From positions 1-42,619 of the forward strand of contig JAKBFR010000007.1 of the NCBI GenBank assembly GCA_021837545.1: DNA of 42,619 nt. The letters run 5' to 3'. Source of the DNA: Bacillota bacterium. GTDB taxonomy: Bacteria; Bacillota_A; Clostridia; Clostridiales; Clostridiaceae. Both the position numbers and the translations under genes were made by a program. This document shows, piece after piece, positions 8,515 through 16,460 of this stretch. Each line of letters starts with the position of its first letter. The first letter of the stretch is position 1. The notes beneath the pieces are model-generated. The model had not been told where the DNA came from and did no database searches. It saw only the letters and a list, made by a program, of their open reading frames with translations.

Positions 8515-9576
8515 ATGAAAGTATTAACTGTTATAGGGGCTAGACCACAGTTCATAAAAGCTGCAACAGTATCAAATAAAATCAGAAGAAATGGCAATAG
8601 TGAAATTTTAGTACATACTGGACAACATTATGATAATAATATGTCAGATATATTTTTTGAAGAGCTTGGTATTCCAAAGCCTGATTACAATTTAAGTATT
8701 GGTTCATCAAATCATGGCCACCAAACTGGTAGCATGCTAATAGCTCTTGAAGAAATCTACTTAAAAGAAAAACCAGATATGGTTTTAGTTTATGGAGATA
8801 CAAATTCAACACTTGCTGGAAGTCTTTGTGCTAGCAAATTATTAATACCTGTAGCCCATGTAGAAGCTGGACTTAGAAGTTTTAATAGAGTTATGCCTGA
8901 GGAACAAAACAGAATACTTACAGATCATATTTCAGATTTACTTTTTGCACCAACATTAACAGCAGTAAATAACCTAAAAAATGAAAATATCACAAAAGGT
9001 GTTCATAATACTGGTGATGTAATGTACGATGCAATAAATCTTTTTAAAGAAAGAGCTAAAGAGATTTCAACAATAACTGAAAGACTTGATTTAGGTCCAG
9101 ACAGTTATATACTTTCAACAATACACCGTGCTGAAAATACAGATAACATTGAAAGATTAACTTCAATAATAAGTGCTTTAAGTAATTCTGGTAAGAAAAT
9201 AATACTTCCACTCCACCCAAGAACAAAGAAGTTCATTGAAGAATATAATTTGCATGTTGGAGAAAATATTAAAATTATAGATCCTGTAGGGTATTTAGAC
9301 ATGATTTCCCTGCAAGAAAATGCACAAAAAATAGTAACAGATAGTGGTGGAGTTCAAAAAGAAGCATATTTCTTAAAGAAGCCATGCATAACTATGAGAG
9401 ATGAAACTGAATGGGTTGAAACTGTAGAAAATGGTTGGAACGTAATAGTTGGAAGTGATTCTAATAAAATTTTAGACGCTTTAGATAACTTCAATCCAAA
9501 AGGTACTCCTGTTTCCGCATTCGGAAATGGAGATACGTCTTCACTAATCACTGATATTATTGAAAAATACTTATAA
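8515..9576 (+). CDS. wecB: UDP-N-acetylglucosamine 2-epimerase (non-hydrolysing)
   Basis: The 353-residue enzyme interconverts UDP-GlcNAc and UDP-ManNAc and supplies ManNAc units for surface glycans. It shows the family start MKVLTVIGARPQFIKAATVS, HTGQHYD (35-41), VYGDTNSTLAGSLCASKL, HVEAGLRSF with MPEEQNRILTDHISD (the catalytic acidic and UDP-binding region), STIHRAENTDN and DSGGVQKEAYFL. Length is normal. AAGGAGG precedes the ATG by 8 nt. It is the only plus-strand gene of the polysaccharide region and is transcribed on its own. The usual partner, UDP-ManNAc dehydrogenase (WecC), is absent nearby, so ManNAc is either used directly or processed elsewhere. Confidence 0.95.
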   Translation: MKVLTVIGARPQFIKAATVSNKIRRNGNSEILVHTGQHYDNNMSDIFFEELGIPKPDYNLSIGSSNHGHQTGSMLIALEEIYLKEKPDMVLVYGDTNSTLAGSLCASKLLIPVAHVEAGLRSFNRVMPEEQNRILTDHISDLLFAPTLTAVNNLKNENITKGVHNTGDVMYDAINLFKERAKEISTITERLDLGPDSYILSTIHRAENTDNIERLTSIISALSNSGKKIILPLHPRTKKFIEEYNLHVGENIKIIDPVGYLDMISLQENAQKIVTDSGGVQKEAYFLKKPCITMRDETEWVETVENGWNVIVGSDSNKILDALDNFNPKGTPVSAFGNGDTSSLITDIIEKYL

Positions 9577-9590
9577 TAATTTTAATACTT

Positions 9591-9740
9591 AGTTCACGCG
9601 CAAGAACATATTAAGTCTAGGATATCATGTGTATTTTGAGCGATACACAGAAATATGTTTGCTTCATATCAGACTACTAGATTAACATACTGGCCTAGTA
9701 GTCCACTATGAGGCAACTAAATTCAATTGAACTTTTTTAT
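9591..9740 (+). ncRNA. Candidate pseudoknotted structured RNA
   Basis: Helices found by eye, all with perfect pairing. The outer helix is AGTTCA 9591-9596 with TGAACT 9728-9733, followed directly by a T-run. P2 is AACATATT 9605-9612 with AATATGTT 9652-9659. PA is AGTCT 9614-9618 plus GATAT 9621-9625 with ATATC 9666-9670 plus AGACT 9671-9675. An internal hairpin pairs TGTGTAT 9628-9634 with ATACACA 9643-9649. PB is ACTAG 9676-9680 with CTAGT 9695-9699. P2 and PA interleave, which forms an H-type pseudoknot with an inserted hairpin. The region starts 15 nt after wecB. A plus-strand orientation is preferred because of the T-run. The family is not recognised. Confidence 0.5.
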
Positions 9741-9830
9741 ATTGCACCTAAATTAAGCTAAACCTCTACCCACAAGGGTGACCTCACAACCTCAAAAGCT
9801 ACCTAATCTTAAGATAAACTAGCCTAATGT
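9741..9830. other. GC-richer spacer with small hairpins after the RNA candidate
   Basis: This stretch has an ACCC-ACAA-GGGT hairpin (9768-9779), several CCTC/ACCT motifs and the palindrome ATCTTAAGAT (9806-9815). No ORF is credible. It may be a 3' part of the RNA candidate or a separate element. Confidence 0.3.
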
Positions 9831-9921
9831 TTAATTACTTCCTTATATAGATCTGTTTGTTATTATATTTGGAAATAAACTGTAATTATAACTATATATT
9901 GGTCCATTAACCTAATTTTTA

Positions 9922-9952
9922 TGATATAATATGTTATATAGTTATATAACAT
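9922..9952 (+). promoter_or_regulatory. Extended -10 promoter with adjacent 22-bp palindrome
   Basis: TGATATAAT at 9922-9930 is a perfect extended -10 (TGnTATAAT). It abuts an inverted repeat at 9931-9952 with arms ATGTTATATA and TATATAACAT around GT. The palindrome sits at the expected transcription start and ends 3 nt before the GGGGGAG ribosome binding site of the 75-residue gene. That position would suit repression or an mRNA hairpin near the 5' end. No clear -35 is seen. Confidence 0.5.
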
Positions 9953-9966
9953 AGGGGGAGATTATT

Positions 9967-10194
9967 ATGACAGACATTAAACAAGCTAGAAAAATCACAA
10001 TATTTTTTAAGAGTGGTAGAGAATTATGCATTAAGAAATCGATTACACTTAACTACATTCAACTTATAAATTGGTTGTTTTCTAATGATGATATTCCATT
10101 TAAAGTAAATAGCAAAGATGATGTAGAAGATACTGTAGTAAAAGATTTTATATTATATAAGGAAGCCATAGAATCCATAGAAGCACTGAAATAA
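9967..10194 (+). CDS. 75-residue protein of unknown function
   Basis: The ORF has a strong GGGGGAG site 7 nt before ATG and its own promoter-like sequence. The product is acidic at the C-terminus and starts MTDIKQARKITIFFKSGREL. The middle, with LNYIQLINWLFSN, is amphipathic, and there is no signal peptide, transmembrane helix or recognisable domain. FFKSGRELCIKKSI followed by helices suggests a small mixed alpha/beta fold, but I do not recognise the family. It stands alone between the RNA candidate and the palindromic element and converges with the polymerase gene. Confidence 0.6.
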   Translation: MTDIKQARKITIFFKSGRELCIKKSITLNYIQLINWLFSNDDIPFKVNSKDDVEDTVVKDFILYKEAIESIEALK

Positions 10195-10551
10195 CTTATT
10201 AAAATTAGTCTAACAATTAAATAATCCTGAATATTACATATGTAATAAATCATGATGTGAAATATTATTAAATATACGGGTATTGCGAAATATAAAGTAT
10301 AGATTTTTCCATAAATACTCTATTAGTTTTGGCATATAAGTGAAATATTTTACTAATATGCTAAAAAAATAATATTATTATTAAATCTTCATCGTTAATT
10401 ACTATACTTTAAGTATTTTACACATAGATATACATGTGCAAAGTTATACTTATTCATCTTAATAAACCTAAGTATTACCTGATGATTTTTGATGTATAAG
10501 TATAATTTATACCGTGGATATCTATATAGATACCCAATTTAAAGTTAGACG

Positions 10552-10802
10552 TATATCTTAAGTGTATATATACCAGAAATGAAGGTCATGCTTTTGTGGA
10601 GGCGTTACATCAGAGGATTTAGCTGTAGATATTTCTTCAGTAGAAGTTGTTCCATTTATGCTTGTCCCAATGAATATTGGGAACATGCTTAAATGGGGGC
10701 AACTTCTACTGATAGAAATTCACAGCTAAATCCTCAGTAACCCGAACAAATGCATGACCTTCATTTCGATAGTTTATATAATTAACCTTAATTTTCACTT
10801 TG
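10552..10802 (+). repeat. 250-bp palindromic element, copy 1
   Basis: The core 10576-10767 (192 nt) is a nearly self-complementary hairpin. GAAATGAAGGTCATGC pairs with GCATGACCTTCATTTC, GAGGATTTAGCTGT with ACAGCTAAATCCTC, AGTAGAAGTTG with CAACTTCTACT, and CCCAAT with ATTGGG at the tip. Internal loops are small and nearly symmetric. Copy 2 at 23196-23447 is the same element in reverse orientation, with 7 differences in 192 nt. Similarity continues about 35 nt on one side and 24 nt on the other. Confidence 0.9.
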
Positions 10803-10818
10803 GGTATCTATGTTGCTC

Positions 10819-10834
10819 AATACCCGTAGGTATT
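10819..10834 (-). terminator. Short hairpin at the polymerase 3' end
   Basis: AATACC-CGTA-GGTATT lies 4 nt beyond the stop codon (10838-10840) of the minus-strand gene. The stem is only six pairs and the T-run is poor, so its role as a terminator is uncertain. Confidence 0.3.
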
Positions 10835-10837
10835 GTA

Positions 10838-12337
10838 CTATAGCATTGTATATTCTTTTCTTGAAGATACGTTCCCATATTTATTGTTTTCTTGTTTGTA
10901 AACTTGAATACATGACACTGCAAATCCCATAAGTATCCAATATGAAAATACATATGTTATGGAACTTGGTCCAAAACTTGCTGGTGCAAAAGCTATAAGA
11001 CCTGCAACTGCTGCAAAGCACATAATACTCTTTTTCTTTATTCCAATAATTAAATTTCCTATAAGTATGTACAAATAGTAAATTCCATATAATGCTATGC
11101 CTGGTAGTCCAAAATCACCTAAAATTTCAATTGGATAACAATGTGGACTATATACAGACCCTGTATTACCTTTATCTTTTATAAGTTGTTCAACATTACC
11201 TACACCATAACCTTGATATTGCTTCTCTTTTATCACACCATTTAATACGTTTTTTATTATCTCCATCCTATGTAATGTAGAACCTTCTGCATTAACTTCT
11301 CCATCTGTAAAACCTTCTAATGAATGTAATTTACCTGCTAGACTAGTTCCCAGTTGTCCATTATCATCTGATACTGGCTTTATATTCATAAGCAAAGTGC
11401 TATAATTAAAGGCTAAAACAAATCCACATATTAATACTATAGGAAAAATCATTTGCTTAATTCCCAAGTTCTTAATATTAAATATTGAATAAATTATAAA
11501 TATTACAACTCCAAACAAAAATGCGAAAAATCCTGTTCTTGAAGTAGTCATAATGACTAATGAAAAACCTATACAAGAAATTACTGTGAACCATATCTTT
11601 GCCCATATATTTTGAAATTTATAAATAGCAAATAAACAAATTGGTCCTATTATTGCAAGGGTTGCTGTTAAATTATTTGTGTTATATGAAAATGCTATTG
11701 GTCTCGCTTGTATAGTATTAATTTGCCATTGTGGTAAACTATCTTTAAACCCATCAATATAATGCCTTATAGGTAGTTGCTGTCCTAAAAGTACTTCTAC
11801 TAAACCAATGATAATTACCATTGAAATTAAAAATAATAATAAATTAACTGTTTTTTTCATTCTCTCTTTATTTACATTGTAAATCATCATATCAACAATA
11901 AATGCAAACATCATTAAATATATAGCTATATATTTTATTGATAAACTTTTATTTAATGCCCATGTAACACTAACACACATATAAATAAACCAAATCATAT
12001 ATATTGCTAAAATCTTTCTATCTAATTTCATTAAAATACTTCTATCTTTAAATACTTTATATAATGACATAAGTGTAAATACACCTAAAATTATATGAAA
12101 CATATATATGCTTTGTATTCCCGGAACATATAGTGCATAATCATAAAATGTAGATACTAAAAGCACCATATAAAGTAGATTATAAGCGTCCTTATCTTTA
12201 ATTATAAAGGTTGCTACTAATACTGTTATTATATACATTCCGCTTATTAAATAGCTTCCATTTACTACTCCTAAAAATACTGAAATGGCAAATATAATTG
12301 CCAAAACAATATTTCTAATTCTGTCTTCTCTAGTCAT
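10838..12337 (-). CDS. O-antigen polymerase/ligase-type membrane protein
   Basis: The 499-residue polytopic inner-membrane protein has about eleven to twelve hydrophobic segments spread over the whole length. A large extracytoplasmic loop (about residues 320-395) ends in YQGYGVGNVEQLIKDKGN and SVYSPHCYPIEILGDFGLPG. The TTSRTGFFAFLFG segment near 265-277 and the HxxxxEILxxxGLPG pattern fit the Wzy_C (O-antigen ligase/polymerase) family. It should polymerise lipid-linked repeat units or join glycan to an acceptor outside the membrane. Polymerase and ligase cannot be separated by sequence. It starts 2 nt after the stop of the CapD-like gene, so the two are translationally coupled. Confidence 0.85.
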   Translation of the reverse strand: MTREDRIRNIVLAIIFAISVFLGVVNGSYLISGMYIITVLVATFIIKDKDAYNLLYMVLLVSTFYDYALYVPGIQSIYMFHIILGVFTLMSLYKVFKDRSILMKLDRKILAIYMIWFIYMCVSVTWALNKSLSIKYIAIYLMMFAFIVDMMIYNVNKERMKKTVNLLLFLISMVIIIGLVEVLLGQQLPIRHYIDGFKDSLPQWQINTIQARPIAFSYNTNNLTATLAIIGPICLFAIYKFQNIWAKIWFTVISCIGFSLVIMTTSRTGFFAFLFGVVIFIIYSIFNIKNLGIKQMIFPIVLICGFVLAFNYSTLLMNIKPVSDDNGQLGTSLAGKLHSLEGFTDGEVNAEGSTLHRMEIIKNVLNGVIKEKQYQGYGVGNVEQLIKDKGNTGSVYSPHCYPIEILGDFGLPGIALYGIYYLYILIGNLIIGIKKKSIMCFAAVAGLIAFAPASFGPSSITYVFSYWILMGFAVSCIQVYKQENNKYGNVSSRKEYTML

Positions 12338-12339
12338 AA

Positions 12340-14202
12340 TTACTCCTTATCTGCATTTTCTGCAGCTACTTCATCTTCGTTTTTATAATGATATGTTGGT
12401 ACTATTTTTTGCATTTGGTGCTTAATTTCTGATATATCATTTAAATCTAATAAATTCTGTAGTTGTTCAAGTTTATGTTTTAAAGTGTTCATATCTTCAA
12501 ACATTGGCTTACCTACATGTATTTTTTTGTGAACAGTATTTTCAAGGCCTTCTTCACTCATTAAAAGTTCTTCATATAATTTTTCACCTGGTCTAAGCCC
12601 TGTAAACACAATTTTTATATCCCTATTAGGTTCAAGACCCGAAAGCTTAATTAAATCACATGCTAAATCATAAATCTTAACTGGCTTTCCCATATCTAAA
12701 ACAAATATTTCTCCACCTTTAGCAAAAGCTCCTGCTTGAAGTACTAATTGAGCAGCTTCTGGAATTAGCATAAAGTATCTAATAATTTTTTTATGAGTTA
12801 CAGTTACAGGTCCTCCATTAGCAATTTGTCTTTTAAACAATGGTATTACTGAGCCATTACTTCCTAGTACATTACCAAATCTAACTGCAACAAATTCAGT
12901 TTTCGATTGCTTATCCATAGCTTGTATAATCATTTCACACAATCTTTTTGTTGCTCCCATAATATTAGTTGGATTAACAGCCTTGTCTGTTGAAATCATA
13001 ACAAATCTTTCTATATTAGCAGCACTAGCTTCTAATGCTAAATTTAGTGTACCAAATACATTATTTTTAACTGCTTCCTTAGGACTATCCTCCATTAAAG
13101 GTACATGTTTATGTGCCGCTGCATGAAATACAACATCTATTTTATATTTAGTAAACACTTCATGTAATCTTTTTCTATCTCTAACTGAACCTATTAATAC
13201 ATTAAGGTTCATATCCGGGAAGTCTTCTTTAAGTTCATTTTGAATGTCATATACATTATTTTCGTAAATATCAAATATTATAAGTCTTTTAGGATTATAT
13301 ATAGCTATTTGTCTACAAAGTTCTGAACCTATAGAGCCACCTCCACCAGTAACTAATATAGTTTTTCCTTCTATGTAGTCTGAAATCCCTTTATTGTCAA
13401 GTTGAATAGGGTCTCTTCCAAGTAAATCTTCTAAATCAACATCTTTAATTCTACTAACTGTAGCATCTCCATTTAATATTTCATACATCCCAGGAATTAT
13501 TTGCAATTTACAATTGGTATTTTTACAAATTTCAATTATTTCAGCTTTATTTTTTGGATCAAGAGATGGAATAGCAATTAAAATCAAATCAATTTCTTGT
13601 TCTCCAGCAATATAAGGTATGTCATGTCTATTTCCTTCTATTTTAACTCCTGATATTCTTTTCCCAAGCTTATTTTTATCATCATCTATTAGCGCTATGG
13701 GGTTATACTTCAATTCTCTTCTTGCCATCATTTCATTTATAATCATAGTTCCAGCAGAACCAGCTCCAACTATCATTACTCTTCTTTGATCTGATGAATA
13801 TTTAAATGGTATGTACAAAAGTGTTCTTCTATAAACCCTGTAAAGAATTCTATAACCTAATACAAAGAAAATACTTAAAAGTATTCCTACAACAGAAACA
13901 TTTAATGGTATAACAGATCCAAAGAATCTAGTATATCCAATAGATAATATACCTGCTAAAATATTTCCTCCAACACCTAATAAAAATTCATCTGTACCAG
14001 TTAAATGCCATAAACTTTCATACATTTTAAATAAATAAAAACATACTAAATAAATCAAGCTTAAAGCTATAACATCATGAGTATATATCTTTGAAATTTG
14101 TGTAAAGGCTCCACTTTGTGTTATATTTATGGAAAAAAGGTATGCCATATTCACCATAAACATATCAATTATCATAATTATAAATGTTTTCCAATTTCTC
14201 AT
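12340..14202 (-). CDS. CapD/PglF-like membrane UDP-sugar 4,6-dehydratase
   Basis: This is a 620-residue membrane-anchored short-chain dehydrogenase/reductase-type enzyme. Residues 1-120 hold four transmembrane helices. A CoA-binding-like Rossmann segment has VGAGSAG at 145-151. The catalytic NAD domain starts TGGGGSIGSELCRQ at 285-298 and has HAAAHKHVPLMEDSP at about 360-374, STDKAVNPTN at 404-413 and GATKR (K419). The TDK triad in place of SYK-type residues marks the PglF/FlaA1/CapD dehydratases, which make UDP-4-keto-6-deoxy-GlcNAc. The product would feed a bacillosamine- or QuiNAc/FucNAc-type sugar. GGGAAG precedes ATG. It is coupled to the polymerase gene downstream. Confidence 0.93.
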   Translation of the reverse strand: MRNWKTFIIMIIDMFMVNMAYLFSINITQSGAFTQISKIYTHDVIALSLIYLVCFYLFKMYESLWHLTGTDEFLLGVGGNILAGILSIGYTRFFGSVIPLNVSVVGILLSIFFVLGYRILYRVYRRTLLYIPFKYSSDQRRVMIVGAGSAGTMIINEMMARRELKYNPIALIDDDKNKLGKRISGVKIEGNRHDIPYIAGEQEIDLILIAIPSLDPKNKAEIIEICKNTNCKLQIIPGMYEILNGDATVSRIKDVDLEDLLGRDPIQLDNKGISDYIEGKTILVTGGGGSIGSELCRQIAIYNPKRLIIFDIYENNVYDIQNELKEDFPDMNLNVLIGSVRDRKRLHEVFTKYKIDVVFHAAAHKHVPLMEDSPKEAVKNNVFGTLNLALEASAANIERFVMISTDKAVNPTNIMGATKRLCEMIIQAMDKQSKTEFVAVRFGNVLGSNGSVIPLFKRQIANGGPVTVTHKKIIRYFMLIPEAAQLVLQAGAFAKGGEIFVLDMGKPVKIYDLACDLIKLSGLEPNRDIKIVFTGLRPGEKLYEELLMSEEGLENTVHKKIHVGKPMFEDMNTLKHKLEQLQNLLDLNDISEIKHQMQKIVPTYHYKNEDEVAAENADKE

Positions 14203-14274
14203 TTTAACTTCCCTTTCTCTCTGGAAAGATCTTTGCTAATTAAAAGCAAGTCAAATCTTAAAAATTATTTTCTC

Positions 14275-14322
14275 GATAGCTAGCATCCGTAACGCTCCTG
14301 GACATTGTGCCCCTTGAGGGTA
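14275..14322. other. GC-rich intergenic island upstream of the CapD-like gene
   Basis: Within a 126-nt gap a roughly 48-nt block has GC far above its surroundings. On the minus strand it can form CCC-TCAA-GGG or, competing for the same G residues, GGGCA-CAA-TGTCC. A GCTAGC palindrome follows. It lies in the probable leader between the GT2 stop and the CapD-like start. It matches no riboswitch consensus I know. Confidence 0.3.
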
Positions 14323-14328
14323 TAAGTT

Positions 14329-15318
14329 TTACTTTATATTATTAAAAACTTTCAATAATATATTAGGGAAATACAATATACCCTTGCATTGAATTAAATA
14401 CCTAATATAATTTTTATCAAACTTCTGCATTTTATAACATCTTAATGATTCTTTTACTTCAATTTTATGTAAAAAATCAAAAAGATTTTTATGAAAATTT
14501 TTATCTCTTGATAAAACAGAAAAAACATGAGCTATTGCATATGGAATTTTATACTCTGTTAAAAATTTTTCTATATCCTTGAAGTTCCCTTGATACTCAA
14601 GATATTTCAATAAATCTACATATGAATAGTAACAGTCAAGATGTTTTAAAGAAACCAAATTGGTTACTGATGAATTCCACCTAACATAAAACATCAATGT
14701 TTTCTCAACGGATATAATTTTCTTCATATTAAGTAATGCTTTAACTGTAAACACAACGTCTTCAGCGTATTTTCTACTACTATCAAAAAAGATATTACTT
14801 TCTTTTATTATTGAAGTTTTATATAAGGCACTTCCCATTCCAATAGTAATATCACAGCTTAATTGCTTTAAAGCAGCTTCTCTTCCAGTTATAAAATCGT
14901 CTAAAAATCTAGTTGTACTTTGCACTAATACCTTATCTTTTGAATCAACTTGGGCATAATCGCAAAAAACCAAATCACAGTTACAAGTTGATGCCTTTTC
15001 GTACATGAGCTCAATATAATCCTTATGAATATAATCATCAGAATCTAAAAAACAAACGTATTCGCCTCTTGCTTCTGAAATACCCTTATTTCTTGCGCTA
15101 CTTACCCCACTATTTTCTTGGCTTATGATTCTGTAATTTATATCTGAATTCACGAGTAACTTCTCCGCTATTTTAATGCTTTTATCCTCGGAACCATCAT
15201 TTATAAGTAAAAGTTCAAAATCCTTTGAGCTCTGATTTATAACTGACTTTATAGTTTTCTCAATGCATCTTTCTACATTATAAACAGGAGTAATTATAGA
15301 CACATTTACCAATATCAT
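14329..15318 (-). CDS. GT2 family glycosyltransferase
   Basis: The 329-residue GT-A inverting glycosyltransferase has the N-terminal family 2 pattern VSIITPVYNVERCIEKTIKS, then LLINDGSEDKS and VSSARNKGISEARGEYVCFL. The metal-binding acidic motif is DSDDY (about 92-96). The C-terminal half is variable and specific to the acceptor. It probably adds one sugar of the repeat unit at the cytoplasmic membrane face. ATG 15318 follows GAAGGTAGTGA. A 202-nt gap to licD and a GC-rich gap to the CapD-like gene suggest it may be transcribed with, but not tightly coupled to, its neighbours. Confidence 0.88.
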   Translation of the reverse strand: MILVNVSIITPVYNVERCIEKTIKSVINQSSKDFELLLINDGSEDKSIKIAEKLLVNSDINYRIISQENSGVSSARNKGISEARGEYVCFLDSDDYIHKDYIELMYEKASTCNCDLVFCDYAQVDSKDKVLVQSTTRFLDDFITGREAALKQLSCDITIGMGSALYKTSIIKESNIFFDSSRKYAEDVVFTVKALLNMKKIISVEKTLMFYVRWNSSVTNLVSLKHLDCYYSYVDLLKYLEYQGNFKDIEKFLTEYKIPYAIAHVFSVLSRDKNFHKNLFDFLHKIEVKESLRCYKMQKFDKNYIRYLIQCKGILYFPNILLKVFNNIK

Positions 15319-15520
15319 TCACTACCTTCACTAAATTATACTGTTTCTATTCTATTTTTATTCATTATAAGACATCTTAAAAATTATTTCCCAAGAAATA
15401 TCTATATATTGTCATTTTATTTATTAACAATTTTATTATGTACATTCACTTTGAATTATACTGATATTATTAACTATATGCAATATTTAGTCATCTTTCT
15501 TAAGTTAAAATTCATAATTA

Positions 15521-16372
15521 CTATAGTCCTCTAAGTTTTTTCATTTCTTTAGCATGCCAAACTCTATCTTCTTCTTTTGGCATTGTCATATAATCACCAT
15601 ATAATTGCGTTAAAATGGCGTCATAATTTTTGGGAGCATAAAAATGTTGTCCTTCAAATTCTAATTTAACCAAATCAAAGTAATCTTCTTTTTTATAAAT
15701 ATACTCACTCCAATAAGTATCAACACCATATCCCATATAATCTGATTCTGGATCATTCCACTTAACTAAACAATTGAAAAATTGTAATCTCCTCTTATTA
15801 GGAAACATTTTTACAACTAATTTATAAAATGAAAAAGTTATTTTATTTTTAAAACTTAAATAATCTGGAATATCTCTAAGTCTTTTAAAACTCTTTAGAA
15901 TGTTGTAGCTTAATGTACGTTGTATTTTATATGTTATCTTAAGCTTTGGCAAACTATCATATGGAAATACATCTATGAATATTCCATTATGCATCTTGTA
16001 ATTTTCTTCTGTTCCATCTTCTAAAAACAAGGTGTTATTATACCTTACTTTACACGGTGTCGGGTAAACATTATAATATTCATCAGTTTCAAATGTTTGC
16101 AAAAACAAATGCTTTGGAAGTTCTTTTGGAGCTATTTCTAAGAATTTATTATATTCTTCTCTTATCATCCCAATATCAATATCATCATCCCAAGGGATAA
16201 ATCCTTTATGTCTCACAGCTCCAATTAAAGTTCCTGCATCTAAAAAATATTTAATGCCATGTTTTTCACATAATTCATGAACATCCTTCAAAACATCTAC
16301 CATAAGCATTTGAGCGTCTCTTAAACTCAAATCCTCATACTCCTCTTTATTATATGTATAATTAGTATCCAT
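15521..16372 (-). CDS. LicD family phosphotransferase
   Basis: The 283-residue protein has the LicD/FKTN nucleotidyltransferase-like signature LRDAQMLMVDVLKDVHELC. It is followed by KYFLDAGTLIGAVRHKGFIP and WDDDIDIGMIREEYNKF, with the DDDID acidic motif at about residues 64-68. LicD proteins move phosphocholine or related phospho-alcohols from CDP carriers onto surface glycans. No choline uptake or CDP-choline genes are visible, so the transferred group could be phosphocholine, glycerol-phosphate or another moiety. A terminator hairpin lies between it and the GT2 gene on its right, so it probably has its own promoter. TATAAT is present in that gap. Confidence 0.88.
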   Translation of the reverse strand: MDTNYTYNKEEYEDLSLRDAQMLMVDVLKDVHELCEKHGIKYFLDAGTLIGAVRHKGFIPWDDDIDIGMIREEYNKFLEIAPKELPKHLFLQTFETDEYYNVYPTPCKVRYNNTLFLEDGTEENYKMHNGIFIDVFPYDSLPKLKITYKIQRTLSYNILKSFKRLRDIPDYLSFKNKITFSFYKLVVKMFPNKRRLQFFNCLVKWNDPESDYMGYGVDTYWSEYIYKKEDYFDLVKLEFEGQHFYAPKNYDAILTQLYGDYMTMPKEEDRVWHAKEMKKLRGL

Positions 16373-16426
16373 ATTGATTTACACCTTATCCTTAAATATT
16401 ATACTGGTAAATTAGTTTTTAAACTT

Positions 16427-16460
16427 AAAAATAACCTTATATTAATCCAAGGTTATTTTT
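16427..16460 (-). terminator. Terminator overlapping the GT2 stop codon
   Basis: Perfect 12-bp arms AAAAATAACCTT (16427-16438) and AAGGTTATTTTT (16449-16460) around a 10-nt loop. The TAA stop of the GT2 gene (16453-16455) lies inside the stem. It is near symmetric, with A and T flanks for either strand. Confidence 0.8.

Larger units (their letters stand above)
10195..10837. other. Convergent intergenic region with nested inverted repeats
   Basis: This 643-nt non-coding gap lies between the 3' ends of the 75-residue gene and the polymerase gene. Besides the 250-bp palindromic element, it has two outer pairs of perfect 11-nt inverted arms. One is 10275-10285 (TACGGGTATTG) with 10818-10828. The other is 10526-10536 (ATAGATACCCA) with 10801-10811. 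The left 250 nt are otherwise AT-rich with no credible gene. Confidence 0.6.

Noticed and set aside
14275..14322. Cyclic di-GMP riboswitch
   Set aside because: The two GGDEF proteins in the window made this tempting, but neither class I nor class II consensus elements are present.
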